Assembly (NCBI GenBank): GCA_902776935.1
Contig: CACYRS010000006.1
Coordinates: forward strand, 16,162-80,161
Direction: 5' to 3'
Source: an uncultured Prevotellaceae bacterium
GTDB lineage: Bacteria > Bacteroidota > Bacteroidia > Bacteroidales > Bacteroidaceae
DNA length: 64,000 nt
Shown piece by piece: positions 1 through 7,646 of the stretch. The notes below the pieces were generated by a model, which had not been told where the DNA came from, searched no databases, and was given only the letters and a program-made list of their open reading frames with translations. A program made the position numbers and the translations under genes. Within the stretch, counting starts at the first letter, position 1. Every line of letters begins with the position of its first letter.

Positions 1-1115
1 AGGCCGTGCGTCCTGCCTTCCAGTCGAAATAGCTGCTGAGGCTTACACCATAGACGTCAGTGCGGTTATAATTGAACTTCATCTTCTCTGGTTCATTCCT
101 ATAACCTTCATATCTGTCTCTGTTCTGGTTCCAGTAGATGCTGGGTGCGAAGTGTACTTTTCCCACCTTCGTCTCTCCCTGGATGGCGGAGTATAGCTTC
201 GTGGTGTGCTCATACTGGTTGTCGGCCTTCCATTTCGGCGAGGCGTAGAAGGTGCTCGACCCCCAGCCTTTGTCTGCTATACCCAGATGCCAGTGCAGCC
301 TTACATCCTCATCCTCATACTGTCCCTGATAGAATCCCTTGGCTCCGCTGAAGTCCGTATTAAGGCTGCCAGCCTTGCATCGGCTCCATCCGTCACTGCG
401 GCTATAGCCGGCACTCACCTGGTTTGCCCATCGTCCGTCGCTCAGACTTGCTCTTCCGCTGATCTTGCCGTATCCATACGAGCCCCCTTCGAGGTTGACG
501 TTGGCACTTGTCTGCTGGGCAGCTCTCGTCACGATGTTTATTGCTCCCACGAGCGACGATGTGCCATAGATCCTTCCTGCAGGTCCTTCGAGAACCTCTA
601 TCCTTACTATCTCACTGAGGTCTACGGGCAGATCCATAGCGTTGTGGCCCGTTTGGGGATCACAGATATTGATGCCGTTAAGCAACAGGATAATCTGGTC
701 GGATGTGCCTCCTCGTATCGAGATGTCTGTCTGCGCTCCAATAGGTCCTCGCTGACGGACATCTACGCCTACGGCGTATTTCAGCAGGTCGTTAACACTT
801 TGTACTGGTGCCTGCGCAATATCTGCACGGTCCAGTACAGTTACCATTCTCGCAGCCTGACTCTTCGTCAGGGGCGCCCTCGAGCCAGTCACACTGACCT
901 CCTCGAGCATCATCTCGCGAGCCGTTGTCATCGAGGCAGAGTCGGTAACCACAGGATTGGTGGATACACTCTCTGCCGAGGCGTATGTCAGTGTGGCTAC
1001 TGAGAGCACACTGCATACCACCTCCCTTCCCAGACAGGCAAAAAGCGAGTAGCCCTTGTTTCCGAAATGACGGAACACCAGGACTTGGCGCTTAATGAAA
1101 TTTGGTTTGTACATT
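1..1115 (-). CDS. TonB-dependent outer-membrane receptor, BtuB-like (3' end outside window)
   Basis: The reading frame is open from an ATG at 1115 to the left edge, giving about 371 residues. After a long, partly hydrophobic leader comes LEEVSVTGSRAP and then a plug domain with VQSVNDLLKYAVGVDVRQRG, ISIRGGTSDQ and LLNGINICDPQTGHNAMD, followed by VEVLEGP-like IEVLEGPAGRIYG and the start of a beta-barrel. These are standard TonB-receptor plug signatures, closest in my memory to Bacteroidales BtuB/vitamin receptors. It would import a scarce ligand across the outer membrane using TonB energy. It starts 26 bases after folA on the same strand, so it is probably co-transcribed. No riboswitch fits in that gap. 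The ligand is not known from sequence. The C-terminal barrel lies outside the window. Confidence 0.85.
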
Positions 1116-1141
1116 TATTAAAATAAAAACGGATTGTACCG

Positions 1142-1621
1142 TTATGCTTTGATATAGTCTACGAAAGAGTATTCGTATTCGTGTCGCTCATCCTTCTCAT
1201 GGTCCTCACGGCTCTCTTCCTTCCAGTCGTCGTAGGGTGGGAAGAAGGTGTCGGCCTTCTCAGGGGTGTCGTTGATCTCAGTGAGACAGAGACGGTCGGC
1301 AATATCGAGAGCCTGACGATACACACTTGCACCACCTATTATATATATATCCTCATCTGGAGTACAGTGCTTAAGGGCCTCTTCGAGCGAAGAATACACG
1401 TCGCAGCCAGGAAAATCCTTGGTACTTCGGCTCAATACGATGTTTCTGCGATTAGGCAGTGCTCCCTTGGGCAACGACAGGAATGTGTTGCGACCCATGA
1501 TGATGGTATGGCCTGTGGTCAGAGCCTTAAATCGCTTCAGATCATTCGGCAACCAATATATCAGTTTGTTTTCATATCCGATGGCCCTATTCTTCGCCAC
1601 CGCTGCTATTATAGAAATCAT
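1142..1621 (-). CDS. folA: dihydrofolate reductase
   Basis: 159 residues, the normal bacterial length. It reduces dihydrofolate to tetrahydrofolate with NADPH. The start [15 protein letters not shown], the [13 protein letters not shown] helix with the catalytic acidic residue, the [13 protein letters not shown] cofactor segment and [14 protein letters not shown] are typical of the family. Its ATG overlaps the thyA stop as ATGA (1618-1621), so the two are translationally coupled. The pairing makes sense because ThyA produces dihydrofolate that FolA recycles. A TonB receptor gene follows on the same strand. Confidence 0.96.
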   Translation of the reverse strand: MISIIAAVAKNRAIGYENKLIYWLPNDLKRFKALTTGHTIIMGRNTFLSLPKGALPNRRNIVLSRSTKDFPGCDVYSSLEEALKHCTPDEDIYIIGGASVYRQALDIADRLCLTEINDTPEKADTFFPPYDDWKEESREDHEKDERHEYEYSFVDYIKA

Positions 1622-2412
1622 ACGCTTACTTCTGCTTTGATGTGGGGATGGGGATCGTAGCCTACAAGTTCGAAATCTTCATACTGGAAATCAAAGAGAT
1701 TCTTCACGTCGGGATTGATCTTCATCGTAGGCAGCGGGCGAGGCTCACGTGTAAGCTGGAGCTTTGCCTGCTCTATATGGTTAAGATAGAGATGGGTGTC
1801 GCCAGTGGTATGGATAAAGTCACCAGGCTTATAACCCGTCACCTGCGCCATCATCTGAAGCAGCAGGGCGTAGCTGGCGATGTTGAAGGGCACTCCAAGG
1901 AAGGTGTCTGCTGAACGCTGATATAGCTGTAGCGACAATCTGTCACCTGCCACATAGAACTGGAAGATAGTATGACATGGGGGCAGGGCCATCTTATTCA
2001 CCTCAGCAACATTCCATGCTGACACAATCATTCTACGGGAGTTGGGATTGTTCTTCAACTGATCCAACACATATTGTATCTGGTCTATCGTTCCTCCGTT
2101 GTAGTCGGGCCACGAACGCCACTGGTGTCCGTAGACGGGTCCCAGTTCTCCATTCTCGTCTGCCCACTCGTTCCAGATTCTCACACCATGTTCCTGAAGG
2201 TATTTCACGTTGGTATCGCCCTTCAAGAACCAGAGCAGTTCGTAGATGATGCTCTTCAGATGGAGCTTCTTCGTTGTCAGCAGAGGAAATCCGTCCTCAA
2301 GGTTATATCTCGACTGGGTTCCGAAGATACTGATGGTACCTGTTCCTGTACGGTCACCTTTCTCTGTGCCTTCTGTGAGGATACGGTTCAGAATGTCTAA
2401 ATACTGTTTCAT
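1618..2412 (-). CDS. thyA: thymidylate synthase
   Basis: 264 residues, the same length as the classical enzyme. It methylates dUMP to dTMP with methylene-tetrahydrofolate. The phosphate-binding [12 protein letters not shown] near residue 20 (Arg21), the active-site Cys146 in [13 protein letters not shown] and the downstream [18 protein letters not shown] are intact. It overlaps folA by four bases and lies 12 bases after the methyltransferase gene. That short junction is built of seven-base repeats (2415-2442). Confidence 0.97.
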   Translation of the reverse strand: MKQYLDILNRILTEGTEKGDRTGTGTISIFGTQSRYNLEDGFPLLTTKKLHLKSIIYELLWFLKGDTNVKYLQEHGVRIWNEWADENGELGPVYGHQWRSWPDYNGGTIDQIQYVLDQLKNNPNSRRMIVSAWNVAEVNKMALPPCHTIFQFYVAGDRLSLQLYQRSADTFLGVPFNIASYALLLQMMAQVTGYKPGDFIHTTGDTHLYLNHIEQAKLQLTREPRPLPTMKINPDVKNLFDFQYEDFELVGYDPHPHIKAEVSV

Positions 2413-2414
2413 AT

Positions 2415-2442
2415 ACTTTGAACTTTAAACTTTAAACTTTAT
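2415..2442. repeat. heptanucleotide tandem repeat, ACTTTAA type
   Basis: Four consecutive seven-base units on the plus strand: ACTTTGA, ACTTTAA, ACTTTAA, ACTTTAT. The tract fills the junction between the methyltransferase and thyA. It supplies the last codons and the TAA stop of the methyltransferase (IIKFKV end). Confidence 0.8.
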
Positions 2443-3639
2443 GATGTCCACCGGTTCTGTTGGGAGGTGGGTGGTCTTTATGCGCCAGGGCTTGGGATAG
2501 AGGTTATTGGCTCTGTTGCCGATATTCTTTGCAGGCCCCAAGGCAAAACCTTGATAGGTGACTGTCACAATGCCCTTAGGTGTATCAGGTGGCAGCACTA
2601 TTGCCTCGCCACGAAGATATTTCAAGGCGTCTTGATAAGGAATATCGATGCGGGGATAGTCGCCCTCTGGCAAGTCGGGGGTTAAAACTCTTAGTTTAGA
2701 GCTGATAGTGGATAATGGATAGCTATGATTACTCTCTCCACTCTTTCGCAAGGCGCAGATAAACAGTCCTTCGCCTCGGGTTATGCCTGGTATGAATCGA
2801 TATACGGGTGCATCGAAACCTTCGAGCAGCGAGCCTGTGATGTTCCATGAGGGCTCAGTGGGGATGTCGAGAATCTCGGCATCAAACTCCTCCATAAAAT
2901 ATCGTACGTTCTCCTCGTTCTCCTTGGTATTAAATGTACACGTACTATATATAAGTATTCCTCCAGGATTAAGACACTCCCATGCATCGGCCACAATCTC
3001 CCTTTGCAGGCGCCAGCATTTCTCTACGTTCTGCATGCTCCACTCTCCGATGGTGGCAGGGTCCTTACGGAACATACCCTCGCCAGAACAAGGCACATCG
3101 CAGATGATGATGTCGAACTTTGCCTTCGCCTTGCGGAAGTCACGTGGGTAGTTGTTAGTGACAGTGCAGTTGGGATATCCCCATTTCGTGATGTTCTCAA
3201 GCAGAATCTGGGCTCTGTTTGGTATCGGCTCATTGCTTACCATCGTGCTCCCCTCTGGCAAGACACTGATGGCAGCTGTGGATTTTCCACCAGGAGCAGC
3301 ACAGAGATCGAGAATGGATAATGGAGAAATGATAAATGATAAACGTGACGCGAGACTGCGGATGATGTGGGTGATAAACATCGAGGAGGCCTCCTGCACA
3401 TAATAACATCCGGCATGGAAGAGAGGGTCGAAGGTGAACTGAGGACGTTCTGAGAGATAGAAGCCTTCAGGACACCAGGGGACGTGAATCATGGGGACAG
3501 GTTCATGATTCACTAATCTCGGATTGACGCGGATGCTCACCGGAGCCTCCTCTTCGAAAGCTTCGAGATAGCAATTAAAGCGTTCTTCGCCCATCAACTG
3601 CCGTGTCTGAAGGATGAATTCCTCTGGTAAATTCGTCAT
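2425..3639 (-). CDS. RsmF/NOL1-NOP2-Sun family rRNA cytosine-C5 methyltransferase
   Basis: 404 residues. It transfers a methyl group from S-adenosylmethionine to cytosine C5 in rRNA. The SAM-binding LDLCAAPGGKS is at about residues 110-120. The two family cysteines are Cys184 in DVPCSGEGMF and Cys234 in YSTCTFNTKENEE. The C-terminal part (about 335-404) looks like the RsmF C-terminal/PUA-like region. Two stretches look inserted and are encoded by seven-base repeats: RLSFIISPLSIL (about 99-110, just before the SAM motif) and ESNHSYPLSTISSKLRVL (about 302-319). It is the first gene of the methyltransferase-thyA-folA-TonB receptor operon. The ATG follows the -7 box by only 8 bases. Confidence 0.88.
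   Translation of the reverse strand: MTNLPEEFILQTRQLMGEERFNCYLEAFEEEAPVSIRVNPRLVNHEPVPMIHVPWCPEGFYLSERPQFTFDPLFHAGCYYVQEASSMFITHIIRSLASRLSFIISPLSILDLCAAPGGKSTAAISVLPEGSTMVSNEPIPNRAQILLENITKWGYPNCTVTNNYPRDFRKAKAKFDIIICDVPCSGEGMFRKDPATIGEWSMQNVEKCWRLQREIVADAWECLNPGGILIYSTCTFNTKENEENVRYFMEEFDAEILDIPTEPSWNITGSLLEGFDAPVYRFIPGITRGEGLFICALRKSGESNHSYPLSTISSKLRVLTPDLPEGDYPRIDIPYQDALKYLRGEAIVLPPDTPKGIVTVTYQGFALGPAKNIGNRANNLYPKPWRIKTTHLPTEPVDIIKFKV
2686..2742. repeat. in-CDS repeat module, GTAATCATA + CTATCCA heptads (copy 1)
   Basis: On the minus strand this reads AGTAATCATAGCTATCCATT followed by ATCCACTATCAGCTCTAAAC. It lies inside the methyltransferase gene and encodes SNHSYPLSTISSK. Closely similar tracts occur in the PorE-like gene at 6393-6429 and 7146-7191. 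Confidence 0.75.
3308..3346. repeat. in-CDS heptad repeat, TTTATCA type
   Basis: The minus strand reads TTTATCA, TTTATCA, TTTCTCC, ATTATCC, ATTCTCG, a seven-base period inside the methyltransferase gene just upstream of its SAM motif. It encodes LSFIISPLSI. The same type occurs in the P-type ATPase gene (30461-30504), where it encodes LSFVIYHLSFLS. Confidence 0.75.
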
Positions 3640-3647
3640 TTCTTCGG

Positions 3648-3655
3648 CAAAATTA
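3648..3655 (-). promoter_or_regulatory. -7 box for the methyltransferase-thyA-folA operon
   Basis: TAATTTTG on the minus strand fits the Bacteroidetes TAnnTTTG box. Its last base is 8 bases before the ATG at 3639, which predicts a leader of only a few bases. No convincing -33 box was seen. Confidence 0.5.
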
Positions 3656-3699
3656 CAAAAAAAGCCACATATTCTGCAGTTTTTTCACTAAATAATTGA

Positions 3700-3707
3700 T
3701 ATCTTTG
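3700..3707 (+). promoter_or_regulatory. -7 box for the DUF6249-PspC-sigma operon
   Basis: TATCTTTG fits TAnnTTTG and lies 56 bases before the ATG at 3764. No clear -33 element was seen. It sits about 45 bases from the oppositely directed box at 3648-3655. Confidence 0.55.
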
Positions 3708-3763
3708 CAACTAATTCGTGATTTGACACGTCAAACGGCTGTAGAAATTAAAATTCAAGAGAT

Positions 3764-4441
3764 ATGAAAAAGTATTTAATCGCAATCGCACTGATGCTCG
3801 CCCTCGGCCAGACAGCCGATGCAGCATCGCAGAAGCACCGTCACAGCAAAGTGCTTATAGAACAGGTGGATTCTGCACAGAAACCCAATGACGCAATCGA
3901 GGCCTTTTCTGACACTACAACTACTAACGGTGTCGATGATGAGGAGGAAGATTATGTTAGTTATCACAGAAACATCTCGAAGGAGGATGCTCAGGTGGTG
4001 AGAGAGGTTCTTGATGGGGTAGGAGGCTGGGTAGGCCCTTGGGCTATCGTAAGCATCGTGGCCATAGTAGTCATGTTCCTCATTGCCCCGCTGCTCATCA
4101 TCTTTGTGATCTTCTATTTCGTAAATAAGAACCGCAGAGAGAGATACAAACTGGCTCAGATGGCAATACAAAACGGACAGCCTATCCCCAATGAGGTTCT
4201 CAACGATACCAAGAATGCCATAAGGAACGATGATTATCAGGCAGGCATCCGTCAGATGTGCGTAGGTGCAGGTCTTGCCATCTTCCTGGGATTCGTTATG
4301 GGCGATCTCGGATGGGGTATCGGAGCACTTGTGTTCTTCATAGGTCTGGGTAAGTGGTATGTAGGTCGTCAGGCCCGCATGGATAATCCAAACCGTAACG
4401 ACTTCAACAATAATAATAACAACGACATAAATAATTTGTAA
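3764..4441 (+). CDS. DUF6249-type membrane protein with signal peptide
   Basis: 225 residues. A signal peptide (MKKYLIAIALMLALGQTADA) is followed by a low-complexity region rich in His, Asp and Glu. A strong membrane segment (VSIVAIVVMFLIAPLLIIFV, about 96-120) comes next, then a cytoplasmic KNRRERYKLAQMAIQNGQPI stretch and two further hydrophobic segments (about 168-200). The tail is Asn-rich. The central RRERYKLAQMAIQNGQPIP motif is what I recall from DUF6249 proteins of Bacteroidetes. Function is unknown. It is the first gene of a tight operon with PspC, an ECF sigma factor and a small membrane protein, so a role in envelope-stress sensing is a reasonable inference only. Confidence 0.7.
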   Translation: MKKYLIAIALMLALGQTADAASQKHRHSKVLIEQVDSAQKPNDAIEAFSDTTTTNGVDDEEEDYVSYHRNISKEDAQVVREVLDGVGGWVGPWAIVSIVAIVVMFLIAPLLIIFVIFYFVNKNRRERYKLAQMAIQNGQPIPNEVLNDTKNAIRNDDYQAGIRQMCVGAGLAIFLGFVMGDLGWGIGALVFFIGLGKWYVGRQARMDNPNRNDFNNNNNNDINNL

Positions 4442-4444
4442 GAT

Positions 4445-4645
4445 ATGACAAAGAGATTAATGCGTTCTAACGACAGAGTGATAGCTGGTGTATGTAGCGG
4501 CATAGCTGAGTATCTGGAGTTCGACCCTGTGATGGTACGTATCGCCTATGCTTTCCTTACACTTTGCACATGTTTCAGCGGTGTGATATTCTATATCGTA
4601 TGCTGGATCGTGATGCCTGAGAAAAACAGATTAGAACAATTCTAA
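4445..4645 (+). CDS. PspC-domain membrane protein
   Basis: 66 residues comprising a single PspC domain: LMRSNDRVIAGVCSGIAEYL, then DPVMVRIAYAFLTLCTCFSG and a hydrophobic segment ending in IVCWIVMPEK. PspC domains bind or sense membrane stress in phage-shock type responses. The gene begins 3 bases after the DUF6249 gene and ends 9 bases before the sigma factor gene. It is therefore part of one transcript, and it may present a stress signal to the regulators encoded next to it. Confidence 0.9.
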   Translation: MTKRLMRSNDRVIAGVCSGIAEYLEFDPVMVRIAYAFLTLCTCFSGVIFYIVCWIVMPEKNRLEQF

Positions 4646-4654
4646 GAAAACGAT

Positions 4655-5194
4655 ATGCCAGAGTTCAGCGACATAGCTTTAGTGACGCAGGTGGCGATGT
4701 TCCACAACAAGCGGGCTTTCGACTCGCTTGTAAGGAAGTATCAGTCACCTGTGCGTCGGTTCTTCCTGAACCAGACACTTGGCGATGAGCAGCTGAGCGA
4801 CGACCTGGCACAAGAGACATTCATCAAGGCATATACCAACATCACTAAGTTTCGTGGCATCTCGAGTTTCTCTACATGGCTCATCCGTATAGCATATAAT
4901 GTGTTCTACGACGAGATGCGCAAGAGAAAACAGACTGACGACATCGATACTCCTGCAATGGCCAGGATGACATCCGATAGTGGTGATGCAGGCCTTAGGA
5001 TGGATATATACAAGGCCCTGTCGCTTCTGAAGGACGAAGAGCGTACATGTATCACCCTTCAGCTTATCGACGGCTATCCTATCGACAAGATAAGCGAGAT
5101 CACCGGTATTCCGGAAAATACGGTGAAGTCGCACCTGCGTCGTGGAAAGGAGAAACTGACTGACTACTTAAAAGAAAACGGATATGACAGATAA
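4655..5194 (+). CDS. ECF (sigma-70 region 2/4) RNA polymerase sigma factor
   Basis: 179 residues. Region 2 (about 20-95) has AFDSLVRKYQSPVRRFFLNQ, LAQETFIKAYTNITKFRG and FSTWLIRIAYNVFYDEMRKR. Region 4 (about 120-172) has LSLLKDEERTCITLQLIDGY and the helix-turn-helix ISEITGIPENTVKSHLRRGK. This is the layout of a group-4 sigma factor. Its 3' end overlaps the next gene by 11 bases, a common arrangement for a sigma factor and its membrane partner. The target promoters are unknown. Confidence 0.93.
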   Translation: MPEFSDIALVTQVAMFHNKRAFDSLVRKYQSPVRRFFLNQTLGDEQLSDDLAQETFIKAYTNITKFRGISSFSTWLIRIAYNVFYDEMRKRKQTDDIDTPAMARMTSDSGDAGLRMDIYKALSLLKDEERTCITLQLIDGYPIDKISEITGIPENTVKSHLRRGKEKLTDYLKENGYDR

Positions 5195-5573
5195 AGACAA
5201 TTTATTACTGGAAGGATTCTTCAAGCAGGCTGCCCAGCAGCAGATTGAGGATAATGGATTCACAGAGCGTGTGATGACGGCTCTCGAGGAACCTATAAGG
5301 GTGAACCGTAGGTACGCTATGTATATCCACATGTGGACACTGTTCTGCATCGCTATGGCAGCACTTCTGTTCTTCTTGTTCAGTGGAATGGATATGATAA
5401 AGGCGAGCCTGCACTCATTGTTTCACACCACCATCACATGGCTCAGCGTGTTTGTAAGGGTGGCACCAACAACCGAGATTCATATCGACCCTGTGGTGAT
5501 TATTCTTGTTGCTGTTTTTGTATTAATTTTCCTTCCCTATCAAATAGCCCGTACGTTGTACGCAGAACTCTGA
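5184..5573 (+). CDS. small two-helix membrane protein, putative partner of the ECF sigma factor
   Basis: 129 residues. A soluble N-terminal part carries DKDNLLLEGFFKQAAQQQIE and DNGFTERVMTAL (about 1-40). It is followed by two hydrophobic segments (about 47-68 and 101-122). The N-terminal FFxxxxQQxIxDNGFTxRV phrase resembles Bacteroidetes DUF5056-type proteins found beside ECF sigma factors. Overlap with the sigma gene and the cytoplasm-plus-membrane layout suggest an anti-sigma or co-regulator, but no zinc anti-sigma motif is present. Its last 74 bases overlap the convergent PorE-like gene on the other strand. Confidence 0.6.
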   Translation: MTDKDNLLLEGFFKQAAQQQIEDNGFTERVMTALEEPIRVNRRYAMYIHMWTLFCIAMAALLFFLFSGMDMIKASLHSLFHTTITWLSVFVRVAPTTEIHIDPVVIILVAVFVLIFLPYQIARTLYAEL

Positions 5574-7563
5574 ACTCAGTACGACGGTTCAACTGATTAC
5601 ACTGCTCCTGCTGTTCTTCGGGTAGTCTGGCGATGTAGTCCTCTGTCAGCTCATCGCCTTCTTTCAGGAATGGATATCGCTCCGCAACCTTCTTCTTGAT
5701 TTTCTTTGGCATTCCCTCGCCATAGCCCTTTGGCGTAAGACGGTCTGACGCTATTCCGTGCTCTATGAGATAACGCACCACACTCTCCGCACGACGCTGC
5801 GACAGCCTCTCATTGTAAATGTCAGAACCTTTATAGTCGGTATGTGCCGAGAGCTCTATGGTGACATGGGGATTGTCGTTGAGCAGTTTCACCAGTTCAT
5901 CGAGGGCTGTGGCTGACTCCGGACGCAGGCTTGCCTTGTCGAAATCATAGAAGATATTCTCTATCAGCACCGGGGCAGAGATGTTTGCCAACGGGAACTG
6001 CAACACATACTCCTTTGACTCCTTCACCGGTTCCACTCTCAGCTGCTCCTGATGGTTGAGATATCCCTTGCAGGTGCCAAGCATCACATAGTCCACACCC
6101 GGCTTTATCTCCTGGGTAAACGATCCGTCACCTTTGACACTTAACTTCAGGTTGGTACCATCGTTGCCAACCATATATACCTGTGCTGCAGTGAGCTCAT
6201 AGCCATCCTGCTCATACACCCAGCCCTTCACCGTCTGTACTATCTCGGGATTATAGAAACTGTAGATATGGTCCACTCCTCTGTTGTCGCCTCTGTTCGA
6301 CGAGAAGAATCCCTTGTTCTGCATTCCCTCGAAGGTCATTCCGAAGTCGTCGCCCTGGGAGTTTAGTGGGAAACCCGGGTGCTCGGGTTTGTAGTTGACA
6401 GTGGATAGTGGAGAGATATGATTACTTTTGACGATGAAGATGTCGAGGCCTCCCATTCCGGGATGTCCGTCGGAAGAGAAATACAGGTCTCCGTTGGGTC
6501 TGAAGGTAGGAAACATCTCATCTCCGGCAGTGTTTATCTCTGCTCCGAGATTCTCCAGATCCATCGTCTCATTATTCGCTGCAAGCCTGCATCGCCATAT
6601 ATCCAGTCCTCCATATCCTCCTGGCATGTCGCTTACGAAATAGAGCCACTCGCCATTGGGCGATACTGCCGGATGGGCAAAACTCGACAGCGTGTCGTTG
6701 GATATCTTCAGTTCCTTAGGTTTGCTCCAGGCAGCATCTGAGCGTTGCGACACCATGATGGTGGCATATCTGGGATAGTTTGCGTCTGTCTTACACTGGG
6801 TGAGATACATCGTCTTCCCATCGGGCGAGAAACAGCATGCTCCTTCATCGAAGTTGGTGTTTAGTTCCGAGTCTATGCTCTGTGGTTTGCTCCATTTCCC
6901 TTTGTCGTCTTTCTGCGATAGGAAGATGTCGGCAGCCTTCTGACCTGTAATGCCGCTCAGCTCGTCGCCCTGAGCCTGGTTACGTGTGGAGGTGAAAAAC
7001 AGCTGATTATTCTCCTCGCCACCAATCATTGGCGAGTAGTCATCACGTCGGGAGTTAAAGATATCCATGCGTTTGATGGTATATGCCGACCCCTCCTTCT
7101 TCCACTGGGGTGCCATCTGTGCAGCCTTCAGCCCATTCTTAGCAAGGTAATCATAACTATCCACTCTCCACTGTCCACTTTTAGCTGATAAGGAATCAAT
7201 AGCTATTTGGAAGTTCTTCGCAGCCTCCTTATAGTTGCCGCTCTTCATCAGTTGCTGAGCCAGTCGCAGATGTGTCAGCGAGTCAGCCTGACGATTGCGT
7301 ATCACGTTCTTATATGCCGTGATGGCTTTGTTGGTGCTGTTTATCTTCCGATAGCACTCTGCCATCTTCAATGCCAACTGTCCTCGTTTCTCTCTCTCCT
7401 TCGAGGGAGTCTTCGAATAGGCCTTCTTATACTGTGCTGCTGCGTCATAGTATTCCCCGATGGCATAGTGCTTCTCTGCCTTCCTCAATGCCTGTTCGGG
7501 TCCACAGCCTGTAATCACTGCGGATACCATCACCATCGATATAAGGTAGAATAACTTTCGCAT
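5500..7563 (-). CDS. PorE-like lipoprotein: TPR, beta-propeller (PD40), regulatory and OmpA domains
   Basis: 687 residues. A lipoprotein signal peptide (VSAVITGCGPEQA) leads to TPR-like helices (about 20-150). A beta-propeller with repeated FSPDGKTMYLTQ, VSPNGEWLYFVSD and FRPNGDLYFSSDG blades covers about 165-430. A short CarboxypepD_reg-like domain (VKGWVYEQDGYELTAAQVYM) and a peptidoglycan-binding OmpA domain (YDFDKASLRPESATALDELV, AHTDYKGSDIYNERLSQRRA) complete the protein. This order and length match PorE of the type IX secretion system, though paralogues share the layout. It would anchor an outer-membrane complex to peptidoglycan. Repeat-encoded segments occur at about 125-139 and 379-390. 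Type IX-like cargo genes lie 2 kb away. Confidence 0.75.
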   Translation of the reverse strand: MRKLFYLISMVMVSAVITGCGPEQALRKAEKHYAIGEYYDAAAQYKKAYSKTPSKEREKRGQLALKMAECYRKINSTNKAITAYKNVIRNRQADSLTHLRLAQQLMKSGNYKEAAKNFQIAIDSLSAKSGQWRVDSYDYLAKNGLKAAQMAPQWKKEGSAYTIKRMDIFNSRRDDYSPMIGGEENNQLFFTSTRNQAQGDELSGITGQKAADIFLSQKDDKGKWSKPQSIDSELNTNFDEGACCFSPDGKTMYLTQCKTDANYPRYATIMVSQRSDAAWSKPKELKISNDTLSSFAHPAVSPNGEWLYFVSDMPGGYGGLDIWRCRLAANNETMDLENLGAEINTAGDEMFPTFRPNGDLYFSSDGHPGMGGLDIFIVKSNHISPLSTVNYKPEHPGFPLNSQGDDFGMTFEGMQNKGFFSSNRGDNRGVDHIYSFYNPEIVQTVKGWVYEQDGYELTAAQVYMVGNDGTNLKLSVKGDGSFTQEIKPGVDYVMLGTCKGYLNHQEQLRVEPVKESKEYVLQFPLANISAPVLIENIFYDFDKASLRPESATALDELVKLLNDNPHVTIELSAHTDYKGSDIYNERLSQRRAESVVRYLIEHGIASDRLTPKGYGEGMPKKIKKKVAERYPFLKEGDELTEDYIARLPEEQQEQCNQLNRRTEFRVLRTTYGLFDREGKLIQKQQQE
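6393..6429. repeat. in-CDS repeat module, GTAATCATA + heptads (copy 2)
   Basis: The minus strand reads AAGTAATCATATCTCTCCAC then TATCCACTGTCAAC. It encodes SNHISPLSTVNYK inside the propeller of the PorE-like protein, nearly the same peptide as SNHSYPLSTISSK in the unrelated methyltransferase. Confidence 0.78.
7146..7191. repeat. in-CDS repeat module, GTAATCATA + heptads (copy 3)
   Basis: On the plus strand, GTAATCATAA is followed by CTATCCA, CTCTCCA, CTGTCCA, CTTTTAG, CTGATAA. This copy is in the opposite orientation relative to its host gene compared with copies 1 and 2. It encodes the SAKSGQWRVDSYDYLAK linker after the TPR region of the PorE-like protein. Confidence 0.75.
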
Positions 7564-7572
7564 ACCTTATAT

Positions 7573-7612
7573 TATAACGAAAAGGCAGGCGTTTTATTGT
7601 CTGCCCCTTTTT
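7573..7612. terminator. hairpin terminator, GGCAG/CTGCC element (copy 1)
   Basis: AACGAAAAGGCAGGCGTTTT followed by ATTGTCTGCCCCTTTTTAC forms a GGCAG/CTGCC hairpin with T runs on both sides. It sits between the end of the AraC-type gene and the start of the PorE-like gene. A near-identical copy is at 23431-23467. Confidence 0.65.
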
Positions 7613-7646
7613 ACTTTTGCTTATAGCCCCATGCAACTTGTTGCTT

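Noticed and set aside
206-1003. Long plus-strand frame
   Set aside because: It is antisense to the TonB receptor, whose minus-strand translation has clear plug motifs.
1116-1141. Cobalamin riboswitch ahead of the BtuB-like receptor
   Set aside because: Only 26 A+T-rich bases separate it from folA, too short for any known riboswitch.
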